The notes under the pieces were generated by a model, which worked only from the letters and a program-made list of their open reading frames with translations, made no database searches and was not told the DNA's origin. This document shows positions 9,455 through 18,049 of a DNA stretch of 64,000 nucleotides, piece after piece. Positions within the stretch are counted from its first letter, which is position 1; every line of letters begins with the position of its first letter. This DNA is from Halarchaeum rubridurum (lineage in GTDB: Archaea; Halobacteriota; Halobacteria; Halobacteriales; Halobacteriaceae), in contig NZ_BMOO01000001.1 in the NCBI RefSeq assembly GCF_014647115.1, forward strand, positions 518,919 to 582,918. Reading direction: 5' to 3'. The translations under genes and the position numbers were made by a program.

Positions 9455-9460
9455 TTTTTG
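9455..9460 (+). promoter_or_regulatory. TATA-like box of the quinone oxidoreductase gene
   Basis: The sequence tttttg is centred about 28 bases before the ATG at 9485. Confidence 0.35.
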
Positions 9461-9484
9461 CGCGCGGCGCTCCGAGGGGCGCGT

Positions 9485-10510
9485 ATGGCCGAGGTTCCCG
9501 AGACGATGGACGCACAGGTGATCCGCGAGCACGGCGACCCAGACGTCTTCGAGCACGCCGAACTCGACGTCCCCGAGGTCGACGCGAACGAGGTGCTCGT
9601 CGAGGTCGCGGCGACGAGCGTCAATCCCGTAGACACGAAGATTCGCAGCGGCTTCGCCAGCGACCTCTGCCCGGACTTCCCCGCGGTCCTGCACGGCGAC
9701 CTCGCCGGGGAGGTCGTGCAGGTCGGCGACGGTGTCGAGGACTTCGAGGTCGGCGACGAGGTGTACGGCTGTCCGGGCGGGCTCGCGGGCACGACGGGCG
9801 CGCTCGCCGAGTACGCGGCCGCGGACGCCGCGACGCTCGCGCACAAGCCCGACTCGCTCTCGATGCGCGAAGCCGCCGCGCTCCCGCTCGTGACGATCAC
9901 GGCGTGGGACGGCCTCGTGACGCGCGCGGACGTCTCGCCCGGCGAGTCCGTCCTCGTCCACGGCGGCACCGGCGGCGTCGGCCACGTCGGCGTCCAACTG
10001 GCGAGCCTGGAGGGCGGCGTCGTGCACGCGACGGCCTCCACCGAGGAGAAGCGCGACCTCGCGCGCGACCTCGGCGCGGACCACGCCTTCGACTACCACC
10101 GCGACGTCGACGACTACGTCGCGGAGTACACGGACGGCGAGGGCTTCGACGTCGTCTTCGACACCGTCGGCGCGGGCGCGGACAACATCGGGACGGACTT
10201 CGCCGCCGCGGGCGTGAAGGGCCGCGTCGTCACCACCGTCTCGCGCGGCGAGGCCGACCTGAACCCCGTCCACTCGAAGGGGCTCAGCTTCGACACCGTG
10301 TTCATGCTCCTCCCGCTCATTCACGACGACCACGCCGGCCGCCTCCGCCACGGCGAGATACTGGCGCGCGTCGCCACGCTCGTCGACGAGGGCGACGTCA
10401 CCCCGCACCTCGACGACACCGACTACGGCTTCGAGGAGGCCGCGGAGGCCCACCGCCGCCTCGAAGCCGGCGAACACGTCGGCAAGGTCACCGTCCGGGT
10501 CAAGGACTAA
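9485..10510 (+). CDS. MDR-superfamily NADPH:quinone oxidoreductase
   Basis: The 341-residue protein is a zinc-independent medium-chain dehydrogenase/reductase. The N-terminal catalytic domain has 'VAATSVNPVDTKIRSG' and 'GDLAGEVVQVGDGVEDFEVGDEVYG'; the Rossmann domain has the nucleotide motif 'HGGTGGVGHVGVQLA'. The zinc-binding cysteine cluster of alcohol dehydrogenases is absent. I start at the first ATG of this reading frame with a promoter box; a long apparent upstream extension is the shadow of the opposite-strand gene. Substrate (quinone or enone) is inferred from the family only. It is followed by an isochorismatase-like hydrolase 25 bases on. Confidence 0.88.
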   Translation: MAEVPETMDAQVIREHGDPDVFEHAELDVPEVDANEVLVEVAATSVNPVDTKIRSGFASDLCPDFPAVLHGDLAGEVVQVGDGVEDFEVGDEVYGCPGGLAGTTGALAEYAAADAATLAHKPDSLSMREAAALPLVTITAWDGLVTRADVSPGESVLVHGGTGGVGHVGVQLASLEGGVVHATASTEEKRDLARDLGADHAFDYHRDVDDYVAEYTDGEGFDVVFDTVGAGADNIGTDFAAAGVKGRVVTTVSRGEADLNPVHSKGLSFDTVFMLLPLIHDDHAGRLRHGEILARVATLVDEGDVTPHLDDTDYGFEEAAEAHRRLEAGEHVGKVTVRVKD

Positions 10511-10535
10511 GCGCCTCGCGTCGCTCTCTTTCGCC

Positions 10536-11114
10536 ATGCCCGAGTTCGACCCCGACCGCACGGCGCTCGTCGTCGTCGACATGCAAAAGGGCTTCTGTCA
10601 CCCGGACGGCAGCCTCTACGCGCCCGCGAGCGGCGACGCCGTCGCACCCTGCGTCTCGCTCGCGGAACGCGCCCGCGACGCCGGCGCGAGCGTGCTCTAC
10701 ACCCGCGACGTCCACCCCGAGGGCCAGTTCGAGGGGAACCACGCCTACGACGAGTTCGAGCGCTGGGGCGAGCACGTCGTCGAGGGGTCGTGGGACGCCG
10801 AGCTGGTCGAGGAGCTCCCGGCGGCCGACCACGTCGTCGAGAAGCACACCTACGACGCCTTCCACGAGACCGAACTGGAGGGCTACCTCGACGCGCACGG
10901 CATCGACGACCTCGTCTTCTGCGGGACGCTCGCCAACGTCTGCGTCCTCCACACGGCCGCGAGCGCCGGCCTGCGTGACTACCGGACCGTGATCGTCGAG
11001 GACGCGCTCGGCTACATCGAAGCGGACCACGAGGAGTACGCGACGGCGCACGCCGCGTGGCTGTTCGGCGAGACGGCGGCGCGCGACGACGTGGCGTTCG
11101 CAGCCGAGAGCTAG
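10536..11114 (+). CDS. Isochorismatase-family cysteine hydrolase (nicotinamidase-like)
   Basis: The 192-residue product has the Asp-Lys-Cys triad of this superfamily: Asp in 'VVVDMQKGF', Lys in 'VVEKHTYDAF' and the nucleophilic Cys in 'GTLANVCVLHTAASA'. Metal-ligand residues may be the Asp and His of 'TRDVHPEGQFE'. It could be nicotinamidase (NAD salvage) or another amidohydrolase; nicotinamidases usually have a longer metal loop, so I leave it general. It is probably co-transcribed with the upstream reductase. Its stop shares a CTAG with the stop of the convergent PsiE-like gene. Confidence 0.88.
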   Translation: MPEFDPDRTALVVVDMQKGFCHPDGSLYAPASGDAVAPCVSLAERARDAGASVLYTRDVHPEGQFEGNHAYDEFERWGEHVVEGSWDAELVEELPAADHVVEKHTYDAFHETELEGYLDAHGIDDLVFCGTLANVCVLHTAASAGLRDYRTVIVEDALGYIEADHEEYATAHAAWLFGETAARDDVAFAAES

Positions 11115-11575
11115 ACGTCCTGCTCGGGCGGCGTCGTGACGTTCGCGCGCCCGACGACGTAGAGCGCGGCGACGAGCGCGAGCAGGAGGAGGGCGTAGCC
11201 CGCGGCGGCGACCGTCGCCTCCGTCGGCGAGCCGTAGTCGCCGGAGTGGAAGCTGATGACCTTCCGCGCGACGGCGATGAGCCCCGCGGCGATGACGATG
11301 CGGATGACGCTCTGTTCTTGGGCGTACGCGACGATGGTCTGGAAGATTTCGACGATGATGAAGAGGAGGAGGATGTCGTCGATGAGCCCGATTATCGCCG
11401 CGGTGTCCGTAATCGCGCCGGTGCGGACGAGCGTGACTATCTGGAGGAGGAAGTCGAAGACGCCGACCGCGAAGAGCCCGACGAGCACGAAAGCGGCCGC
11501 GACTTCCAGGTAGCGCATCAGTCGCTCGGAGACGTCGACGAAGTCGTCCACGGTCGGTGCGTTCGACGCGTCCAT
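11111..11575 (-). CDS. PsiE-family membrane protein
   Basis: The 154-residue product begins MDASNAPTVDDF and has four hydrophobic segments (about 22-45, 57-78, 90-110 and 122-142). The polar 'VIAAGLIAVARKVISF' motif matches the phosphate-starvation-inducible PsiE family. Function in archaea is unknown. The ATG at 11575 is preferred because the upstream region is arginine-rich intergenic sequence. The gene is convergent with the hydrolase and overlaps it by four bases at the stops. Confidence 0.8.
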   Translation of the reverse strand: MDASNAPTVDDFVDVSERLMRYLEVAAAFVLVGLFAVGVFDFLLQIVTLVRTGAITDTAAIIGLIDDILLLFIIVEIFQTIVAYAQEQSVIRIVIAAGLIAVARKVISFHSGDYGSPTEATVAAAGYALLLLALVAALYVVGRANVTTPPEQDV

Positions 11576-11727
11576 CACCCGTACCGTGGGCCCCGGGACG
11601 GATAAAGCGTCGCGCCAGAGAGCGGGGATGGGCGAGGGGGTGGGGCGCGGACCGGAGCACGCCGCGCGCGAGCGTCGCGCGGCGGGCGTCGGAACGCGGG
11701 GCACGCGGAGCGCGGGCGTGCCGTCAG

Positions 11728-11734
11728 CTTTAGG
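11728..11734 (+). promoter_or_regulatory. TATA-like box of pyrC
   Basis: The sequence ctttagg is centred 27 bases before the pyrC ATG at 11758. The rest of the 180-bp gap upstream (11576-11727) is GC-rich without another recognisable feature. Confidence 0.5.
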
Positions 11735-11757
11735 CGCGCGAGCGCCGACGCCCCGGT

Positions 11758-13035
11758 ATGCGCGTGATACGCGACGCGACGCTCGCGGACGGCCGGGTCC
11801 GCGACGTCCGCCTCGACGGCGAGCAGATCGACGCGGTCGGCGTGGACCTCGACGGCACGGTGAACATCGAGGCCGACGAGCGCCTCCTCCTCCCCGGGGC
11901 CATCGACGCCCACGTCCACTTCCGCCAGCCCGGCGCGGGCCACAAGGAGACGTGGGCGACGGGAAGCCGCTCGGCCGCGGCGGGCGGCGTCACGACCGTC
12001 GTCGACCAGCCGAACACCGACCCGCCGACCGTCACGGGCGCGGCCTACGACGAGAAGGAGTCGTTCGCGGCCGACTCGCTCGTCGACTACGGGCTCAACG
12101 GCGGCGTCACCGAGGCCTGGGACCCCGACGCGCTCTTCGGGCGGCCGCTGTTCGCGCTCGGCGAGGTCTTCCTCGCCGACTCGACGGGCGAGATGGGTAT
12201 CGACGCGGAGCTGTTCGCGGACGCCGTCGAGCGCGCCGCCGCGGCGGGCGTCCCCGTCACCGTCCACGCGGAGGACGCGACGCTGTTCGACGAGGAGGCG
12301 ACGGCGCGCGAGGACGCGGACGCGTGGAGCGCCTACCGGCGCGCGGAGGCCGAAATCGTCGCCGCCGAACGCACCGCCGAGGTCGCCGCGGACGCGGACG
12401 CGCAGGTCCACCTCGCGCACACCTCGACGCCCGAGGCCGTCGACGTCACCGCCGACGCCGGCCTCACCTGCGAGGCGACGCCCCACCACCTCCTCCTCTC
12501 GCGCGACGACTACGACGACCTCGGGACGTTCGGGCGGATGAACCCGCCGCTGCGGAGCGAGAACCGCCGCGCGGAGCTGTTCGAGCGCCTCGTCGACGGG
12601 ACGCTCGACGTCGTCGCCACCGACCACGCGCCCCATACCCGCGCGGAGAAGGACACGGACGTCTGGCACGCGCCCTCGGGCGTCCCGGGCGTCGAGACGA
12701 TGGTGCCGCTCCTCCTCGCCGCGACGCGCCACACGGAGCTCACGACCGAGCGCGTGCGCGACGTCACCGCGCGCAACCCCGCGGAGCTGTTCGGCGTCGC
12801 CGGAAAGGGCCGAGTCGCGCCGGGGTGCGACGCCGACCTCGCGCTCTACGACACGACCGACGTGACCGAAATCGACGGCGACGACCTCCACTCGAAGTGC
12901 GGGTGGACGCCGTTCGCGGGCTTCGAGGGCGTCTTCCCCGTCTGGACGATGCGCCGCGGCGAGCGTGTGTGGGACGCCCCCGAGGCGGCGTTCGGGGACC
13001 GGAACGGGACGAACGTCCGCGAGCGCGCACCGTAA
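11758..13035 (+). CDS. pyrC: Dihydroorotase
   Basis: PyrC closes carbamoyl-aspartate to dihydroorotate in pyrimidine synthesis. The 425-residue protein has the zinc motif DAHVHFRQPG near residue 49, later metal-site histidines in 'VTVHAED' and 'VHLAHTST', and the catalytic aspartate in 'VVATDHAPHTR'. Length and motif order fit type I dihydroorotases. The bridging-lysine position near residue 100 is not obvious to me. It appears monocistronic, with its own promoter box. Confidence 0.94.
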   Translation: MRVIRDATLADGRVRDVRLDGEQIDAVGVDLDGTVNIEADERLLLPGAIDAHVHFRQPGAGHKETWATGSRSAAAGGVTTVVDQPNTDPPTVTGAAYDEKESFAADSLVDYGLNGGVTEAWDPDALFGRPLFALGEVFLADSTGEMGIDAELFADAVERAAAAGVPVTVHAEDATLFDEEATAREDADAWSAYRRAEAEIVAAERTAEVAADADAQVHLAHTSTPEAVDVTADAGLTCEATPHHLLLSRDDYDDLGTFGRMNPPLRSENRRAELFERLVDGTLDVVATDHAPHTRAEKDTDVWHAPSGVPGVETMVPLLLAATRHTELTTERVRDVTARNPAELFGVAGKGRVAPGCDADLALYDTTDVTEIDGDDLHSKCGWTPFAGFEGVFPVWTMRRGERVWDAPEAAFGDRNGTNVRERAP

Positions 13036-13110
13036 CGGACGGTCGGCAGAGCGGCGAACCGGCGTTCTGGAGCCCGAACGTTCAACCGCGGGACGCCCGA
13101 CGGGGCGGAC

Positions 13111-13935
13111 ATGGCCGACTCGACGCTTGGTACCGTCCGCGAGGCGACGCTGGAGACGGTCGCGGTCGTCCGCGAGCGCAACCTCACGTTCGTCGCGGGT
13201 GCCATCGCGTACGCGGCGTTCGTCTCGCTCGTGCCGCTGCTCGTGCTCGTCTTCGCGCTCGCGGCGGCGCTGCGCGGCCCGGCGACCGCCGACGCCGTCG
13301 TCGCCGCGCTCCAGGGGTTCCTCTCACCGAACGCCGCCGACCTCCTCCGAGGTGCGCTCACGAACCGCACGGGCGCGTTCGGCACGTCGCTGCTCGGCGT
13401 CGTCCTCCTCGCGTGGAGCGCGCTGAAGGTCTTTCGCGGGCTGAACACGGCGTTCGCGGTCGTCTACGGCGAGGAGGACGCGGGTCTCGTCGGCGCGGTC
13501 CGGGACGGCCTCGTCGCGCTCGGCTGTCTCGCCGTCGCCGCGGTGGGGCTCGTCGGCGTCGGCACGGCGCTCGCGCTCGTCGTCGACCGACTCGTCCTCG
13601 ACCTGCTCGCCCCCGTCCTCCTGCTCGTCGGGCTGACCGTGGCGTTCTGCCCGCTCTACTACGTCCTCCCGGACACGCCGGTGACGCTCCGCGAGGCCCT
13701 TCCGGGGGCGTTCGTCGCCGCGACCGGGTGGCTCGCCTTCGGGGCGCTCTTTCGCGTCTACGTCGCCTACGCCGGCGACAGCCAGGCCTACGGTGTCCTC
13801 GGCGGCGTCATGCTGCTCCTCACGTGGCTCTACGTCGCCGCGCTCGTCCTGCTCGTCGGCGCGGTCGTGAACGCCGTCCTCGGCGGGCGATTGGTGGAGG
13901 GTCAGGACGCCGTCGGCGACGACGACGACGATTGA
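13111..13935 (+). CDS. YihY/BrkB-family inner-membrane protein
   Basis: The 274-residue product has about six transmembrane segments and the family pattern: 'NLTFVAGAIAYAAFVSLVPLLVL' at the N-terminus, 'VLLAWSALKVFRGLNTAF' in the middle and 'YGVLGGVMLLLTWLYVAALVLLVGAVVNAVL' near the end. YihY proteins were once called ribonuclease BN by mistake; their true role, possibly transport, is unsettled. It ends three bases from the convergent downstream gene. Confidence 0.88.
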   Translation: MADSTLGTVREATLETVAVVRERNLTFVAGAIAYAAFVSLVPLLVLVFALAAALRGPATADAVVAALQGFLSPNAADLLRGALTNRTGAFGTSLLGVVLLAWSALKVFRGLNTAFAVVYGEEDAGLVGAVRDGLVALGCLAVAAVGLVGVGTALALVVDRLVLDLLAPVLLLVGLTVAFCPLYYVLPDTPVTLREALPGAFVAATGWLAFGALFRVYVAYAGDSQAYGVLGGVMLLLTWLYVAALVLLVGAVVNAVLGGRLVEGQDAVGDDDDD

Positions 13936-13938
13936 CGC

Positions 13939-14703
13939 TCAGTCGTCGGCCTCGCTCATCTCGTGGCCGCAGTTCGGGCAGGTGGCCTCGGAGTGGCGGA
14001 GTTCGTCGCTGGCCTCCCGGACGTCGCGCATCACCTCGGAGATGCGGTCCTCGGCGTCGAGTTCCTCCTCGACGGAGAGTTCGACGCCCTCGACTTCGAG
14101 GAGGAACTTCGCCACCTCCGTCGACTCGTACATCAGGTCGTCGAGTTCGTCCGCGGTGAAGAAGTCGCTCATCGCGCCGTAGAGGAACGTGGCGCCCGCC
14201 TTCGTCACCTTCTCCTCGAACGCCGCGCGGGCCTGATTGACGGCCTGGGGCGTGTACGTGTCCGTCATGAACGGGACGAGTTCGGGGAGGTTCTCGCCGA
14301 TCTTCGTCATCTCGACGCCCGTCTCCGTGCGGAAGTCCGCGCAGAGTCGCGCGATGGCCCACTCGCGGGCCGTGATGTAGGTGCGCTCGCGGAGGAAGTC
14401 GTTGACGCGCTCGTACTGTGCGCCGTCGACCTTCTTGAAGCGGTCGTACTTCCGGACGTCGTCGGGGACGCCGGGCGTCGGCTCGGCGTCGGCGTCGTCG
14501 CTATCCGTCGCGTCGCCGTTCGTCGTCGCGTCGCCGTTCGTCGTCGCGTCACCACTCGTCGCGTCACCACTCGTCGCGTCGCCGTTCGTCGTCGCGTCAC
14601 CACTCGTCGCGTCGCCGTTCGTCGCGTCGTTGTCCGCCGCGTCGTCGTCCGTCGCGCCGTCCACCGCCGCGTCGGCCCCGTCGACGTCGCCCTGCTCGGT
14701 CAT
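13939..14703 (-). CDS. Haloarchaeal protein with NGDAT repeats and C-terminal zinc knuckle (DUF5806-like)
   Basis: The 254-residue product has a low-complexity N-terminus made of (N/S)GDAT repeats (about residues 25-65), then a conserved helical body starting '[20 protein letters not shown]'. It ends in a CPNCGHE motif that may bind metal. I recall the body as DUF5806 of haloarchaea, without having checked. Function is unknown. The start at 14703 follows from the ATG next to a promoter-like region and the absence of earlier starts with coding character. Confidence 0.78.
   Translation of the reverse strand: MTEQGDVDGADAAVDGATDDDAADNDATNGDATSGDATTNGDATSGDATSGDATTNGDATTNGDATDSDDADAEPTPGVPDDVRKYDRFKKVDGAQYERVNDFLRERTYITAREWAIARLCADFRTETGVEMTKIGENLPELVPFMTDTYTPQAVNQARAAFEEKVTKAGATFLYGAMSDFFTADELDDLMYESTEVAKFLLEVEGVELSVEEELDAEDRISEVMRDVREASDELRHSEATCPNCGHEMSEADD
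14508..14632 (-). repeat. In-frame coding microsatellite ([10 protein letters not shown])
   Basis: Eight copies of a 15-18 base unit, such as gtcgcgtcgccgttcgtc and gtcgcgtcaccactcgtc on the plus strand, encode (N/S)GDAT with an optional extra Thr. All units are multiples of three, so copy-number change keeps the frame. Confidence 0.85.
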
Positions 14704-14773
14704 ACCCGCCCTACCCGAGAAACGGGCAAAAGCGTGTCGCCGGCCCTCGCGGCCGCTCCGGGGTTTCGACGCG

Positions 14774-14781
14774 CTTTTAGG
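14774..14781 (+). promoter_or_regulatory. TATA-like box of rps6e
   Basis: The sequence cttttagg is centred about 26 bases before the rps6e ATG at 14804. Confidence 0.5.
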
Positions 14782-14803
14782 TCGCGCAGCCGGGAGTACG
14801 CGT

Positions 14804-15217
14804 ATGGCTACGTTCAACGTCGTGGTCGCCGACCCCGCGGAAGGGGCGGCGTACCCGATCGAGGTCGAGGGACAGGACGCGAATCGCTTCATCGGTCGGA
14901 ATATCGGCGACGAGGTCGACGGTGACGCCGTTGGACTGACCGGCTGCACGCTCGAGATCACCGGCGGCTCCGACGAGGCCGGTCGCCCGATGCGCGGCGA
15001 CGTCTCCGGGCCGGGTCTGGAGAGCGTCCTCGTCAAGGAGGAGAGCGTCGGCTACAATCCCGAGCGCGACGGCGAGCGCCGCCGTATCAGCGTCCGCGGG
15101 AGCGAGGTCTCCGACGCCACCGTCCAGATCAACGCGAAGGTCACGGAGACCGGCGACGAGTCCGTCGCGTCCCTCCTCGGCGAGGACGAGGAGGAGGCGG
15201 ACGAAGCCGACGAGTAA
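14804..15217 (+). CDS. rps6e: 30S ribosomal protein S6e
   Basis: The 137-residue protein is archaeal/eukaryotic ribosomal protein S6e. The signatures are '[12 protein letters not shown]' and '[21 protein letters not shown]', followed by the second beta domain. The archaeal form lacks the phosphorylated eukaryotic C-terminal tail; here the tail is a short acidic segment instead. It has its own promoter-like box and a 47-base gap to the next gene. Confidence 0.95.
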   Translation: MATFNVVVADPAEGAAYPIEVEGQDANRFIGRNIGDEVDGDAVGLTGCTLEITGGSDEAGRPMRGDVSGPGLESVLVKEESVGYNPERDGERRRISVRGSEVSDATVQINAKVTETGDESVASLLGEDEEEADEADE

Positions 15218-15264
15218 CGCGTCGAACGCACGTCACTTTTCTTGCGCGAGCAGGTAGGGAGGGT

Positions 15265-15696
15265 ATGACCGACAGGTACACCGAGTTCCTCGCGGGCGAA
15301 CGCCACGAGGACGTCGCGCTCTACCTCACCGAGGACGTCGTGGACAACGTCGCCGCGCTCGCGGACCGGGACGACGCGGTCGCGTACGACGACGGCGTCG
15401 TGCTCGTCGTCGACGGCGAGAAGGGCCGCGGCGTCTTCCAGAAGACGACGGGGATGGCCGCGATGGAGTTCGCACAGGAGGCGATGGGCGCGGACGGCCA
15501 CGTCGACCGGGACCTCGCGGGCGGCGACTGCCCGGAAGCCGGCGACGGCGAGGGCCACGACGTCTCCTTCGTCTTCGCGTTCACCGAAGAACAGAACGAG
15601 GAGGTCGGCGGGCTCTACGCCGAGGGGGCCGTCGTCCACGCCTACGCGCACTGCGAGTGCGGCGCGAGCTACTCCGAGCGGTGGCTGTGTGAGTAG
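15265..15696 (+). CDS. Conserved haloarchaeal protein (DUF5807-like)
   Basis: The 143-residue acidic soluble protein starts MTDRYTEFLAGE and has a promoter-like cttttctt box about 28 bases upstream. Near the C-terminus it has cysteines in 'AYAHCECGASYSERWLC', arranged like a partial metal site, plus an isolated Cys at about residue 92. I recall it as DUF5807, which I could not check. Function is unknown. Confidence 0.75.
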   Translation: MTDRYTEFLAGERHEDVALYLTEDVVDNVAALADRDDAVAYDDGVVLVVDGEKGRGVFQKTTGMAAMEFAQEAMGADGHVDRDLAGGDCPEAGDGEGHDVSFVFAFTEEQNEEVGGLYAEGAVVHAYAHCECGASYSERWLCE

Positions 15697-15935
15697 CGCG
15701 GAGCCGTAGGCTCCGCGAGAAAGCGAGCGGGAGCGAACCGTGTGAGCGACACGCGAGTAGCGCGGTTCCGAGCGGCAGCGAGGAACCGCGATGGAGCGAG
15801 CGCTGAGCAACGCGAGGCGCGAGTAGCGCGGAGCCGTCGGCTCCGCGAGAAAGCGAGCGGGAGCGAACCGTGTGAGCGACACGCGAGTGGCGCGCTCTTC
15901 GAGCGATAGGGAGGAACCGCGACGAGACGAGCGCG
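15691..15935. repeat. 130-bp tandem repeat of palindromic modules
   Basis: A unit beginning gagtagcgcggagccg starts at 15691 and again at 15821. It contains a perfect hairpin cgcggagcc-gta/gtc-ggctccgcg, a linker agaaagcgagcgggagcgaa, and gtgtgagcgacacgcgag. The first unit then has a second palindrome, gcggttcc...ggaaccgc, at about 15762-15788; in the second unit this part has diverged. The block spans the convergent gap between the DUF5807-like gene and the DHH gene. Confidence 0.88.
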
Positions 15936-17036
15936 CTACTCGTCGGCGCTCTCGGCGGGTTCGTCGGGGAGCGTGCGGAAGGCGTTGAGGATGACCTGGG
16001 TGGCGACGGCGCCGCCGGTCGTCCAGTGGTTCGCGTAGTCGAGCATGTCGTCGTAGATGTCGGGCTTGCAGCCGGCGGCCTGCGGGTGGCCGCCGCCGTT
16101 GACCTGCCGGGCGACCTCGTGGCAGCGCTCGAAGTCCTCACTGCCGCGGATGGACGCGGAACCCGCGGGCTTGACGATGACGGCGGCGTCGGCGCCCCGT
16201 TCGCGGAGTTCGTCGGCAACCTCGTTCTGCGAGCACCGGCCGTAGGTGACGCCGACCGTGACCTCCTCGTCGGCGACGGTGAGGGTGCGGAGTTCGGCGC
16301 GGGAGAGGGCCTTCTCGATGAGGTCGCGTTTCTCGACGCGCTCGGCTTCGAGGAATTCGAGGACCTCCTCGGGGAGGTCGGGGCCGTGCTCGCGGACCGT
16401 CTCGACGTACTCCTCGTCGTCGGCGCGGTGGGAGTAGTCGGAGAGGTCGTCGCTGCGGGGGTCCTCCTTCAGCCAGAGGTCGTGGTCGCGGGTGACGGCG
16501 GCGAGTTCGACGAGGTGGCGGGGGAGGTCGGCGTCGAGGGAGCGGACGGCGACGTCGGCGGTGCACTCCTCGTCGGAGTCACCGATGACGAGCTCGACGC
16601 CGGCGGCGCGGACCCGCTCGGCCGCCTCGGCGGTCCACTGGTGGTGGTCGTACCAGTGAACGGCGTCGGCGTGCGCGACGAGGCGTTCGAGTTCGTCGCG
16701 GACGTAGGCGTACTCGTCGGGGCAGAGGTCGCAGACGTAGACGGTGACGCCCGCGGGGGCGTAGTCGGCGACGCGGTCGAGGCCGTCCTCGAGGTTGTGC
16801 GGGCCGGCGGGCACGAGGGCGGCGTCGCCGTGGACCTCGCGGACGAGCGCGGCACAGGCGAGGCCGTCGGCGTCGGGGTCGGCCACGACGACGACGTCCG
16901 CGCCGTCGAGGCGGTCGCGCATCTCGCGCTCCGTCTCGGCCTCGGAGACGTCGTCGGGGACGAAGAAGCCCCGCCCCGGGAGGCGGGATTTGCGTTCGAG
17001 CGAGAGGGTATCGTCGTCGATGACCCGGTCTTTCAT
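15936..17036 (-). CDS. DHH-family phosphoesterase (RecJ-like / DHHA1)
   Basis: The 366-residue protein has the DHH motifs 'VVVADPDADGLACAALV' (metal-binding DxD), 'VYVCDLCPDE', and 'AVHWYDHHQW', the DHH triad itself. A C-terminal DHHA1-type substrate domain ends in 'VNGGGHPQAAGC', the conserved GGGH. Such proteins hydrolyse nanoRNA, cyclic dinucleotides or single-stranded nucleic acid; which applies here cannot be read from sequence. The start at 17036 (MKDRVIDDD) is the only good one. It is followed by tandem palindromic repeats. Confidence 0.9.
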   Translation of the reverse strand: MKDRVIDDDTLSLERKSRLPGRGFFVPDDVSEAETEREMRDRLDGADVVVVADPDADGLACAALVREVHGDAALVPAGPHNLEDGLDRVADYAPAGVTVYVCDLCPDEYAYVRDELERLVAHADAVHWYDHHQWTAEAAERVRAAGVELVIGDSDEECTADVAVRSLDADLPRHLVELAAVTRDHDLWLKEDPRSDDLSDYSHRADDEEYVETVREHGPDLPEEVLEFLEAERVEKRDLIEKALSRAELRTLTVADEEVTVGVTYGRCSQNEVADELRERGADAAVIVKPAGSASIRGSEDFERCHEVARQVNGGGHPQAAGCKPDIYDDMLDYANHWTTGGAVATQVILNAFRTLPDEPAESADE

Positions 17037-17073
17037 ACCGGGGGAAGCGCGGCGAGGGAGAAGAACCCGGCGG

Positions 17074-17520
17074 TTACGCGGCCTCCTCGGTCTCGTCAGT
17101 TTCGAGGCGGCGAACGGTCAGGACGGGGACCGGGGAGTCCCGAACGACGCGCTCGGCGACGGAGCCGATGAGGAGGCGGTTCTCGCCGTGTCGCCCGCGC
17201 GTCCCGGTGGCGACGACGTCGGCGTCGATCTCGCGGGCGTACGAGAGAATCTCGTCGGCGGGCCGTCCCTCGCGGACCGCGGTGGTGACCGGGCCGTCGG
17301 CGCGTTCGGCGACGTCGGCGAGGGCGTCCTCGGCGCGCTCGTCGAGCGCGTCCGCCATCTCCGCGCGGAGGTCGTCGGGGGTGGTGTCGAGCGCGCCCGT
17401 GTCGACGACGGAGAGCGCGTGGACGTCGGCGTCGAAGCGGGCGGCGAGGTCGAGGGCGGCGTCGACGGCGCGCCTCACGCTCTCCGACCCGTCGGTGGCG
17501 ACGACAACGGTGTCGATCAT
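17074..17520 (-). CDS. Universal stress protein, ATP-binding type
   Basis: The 148-residue UspA-domain protein begins MIDTVVVATDGSESV. It carries the complete nucleotide-binding signature near the C-terminus, 'GTRGRHGENRLLIGSVAE', fitting G-2x-G-9x-G-(S/T). It is therefore likely ATP-binding, unlike the two relatives nearby. Role and ligand beyond ATP are unknown. It is divergent from the second usp gene, with 76 bases between. Confidence 0.9.
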   Translation of the reverse strand: MIDTVVVATDGSESVRRAVDAALDLAARFDADVHALSVVDTGALDTTPDDLRAEMADALDERAEDALADVAERADGPVTTAVREGRPADEILSYAREIDADVVATGTRGRHGENRLLIGSVAERVVRDSPVPVLTVRRLETDETEEAA

Positions 17521-17596
17521 GTGCGGGACGTCGCCGCGTCCGCACTTAACTCCACTCCTCGGTGGGCTTTTGGTGGCGGCCGCCGGAGACGCCGAC

Positions 17597-18049
17597 ATGA
17601 GCCTCGAAGTCGGGACGGTCCTCGTCCCCGTGGACGGGAGCGACGCCTCCGGGACCGCCGCGGAGTACGCGGTCGCGGTCGCCGAGCGCTACGACGCCGA
17701 CGTGCACGCGCTCTTCGTCCTCGGCGACGACGTCGCGCGGAGCATCGTGGACGGCGACGTGGACGAGGACGGGATCGCGGACGCCCACCAGTCGTTCCTC
17801 GCCGACGTCCGCGAGCTCGCGGACGCCGCGGACGTCACGCTCGGCACCTCCGTCATGCACGGCTTCTCGACGCGGCGCAAGACCCACCACCCGGGGAGCG
17901 TCATCCTCGACTGCGCGGACGACGTCGACGCGGACTTCCTCGTGATGCCCCGCGAGGCGCGTTCGAGCGTCGACCCCCCGGGAACGGTGCTGGAGAAGGT
18001 CGCGGAGTACGTGTTGCTCTACGCGAGTCAGCCCGTGTTGTCCGTCTGA
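17597..18049 (+). CDS. Universal stress protein, atypical nucleotide site
   Basis: The 150-residue UspA-fold protein starts MSLEVGTVLVPVDGSD and keeps the core 'DADVHALFVLGDD'. The glycine-rich ATP loop is missing; the equivalent region reads 'MPREARSSVDPPGTVLEKVAEYVLLY'. It may therefore bind no ATP. Its last 22 bases overlap the convergent acetyltransferase gene. The promoter would lie in the short divergent region shared with the first usp gene. Confidence 0.86.
   Translation: MSLEVGTVLVPVDGSDASGTAAEYAVAVAERYDADVHALFVLGDDVARSIVDGDVDEDGIADAHQSFLADVRELADAADVTLGTSVMHGFSTRRKTHHPGSVILDCADDVDADFLVMPREARSSVDPPGTVLEKVAEYVLLYASQPVLSV

Noticed and set aside
8744..9484. A long N-terminal extension of the quinone oxidoreductase.
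   Set aside because: It is the complement of the zinc-finger gene. The family N-terminus starts at 9485, where a promoter box fits.
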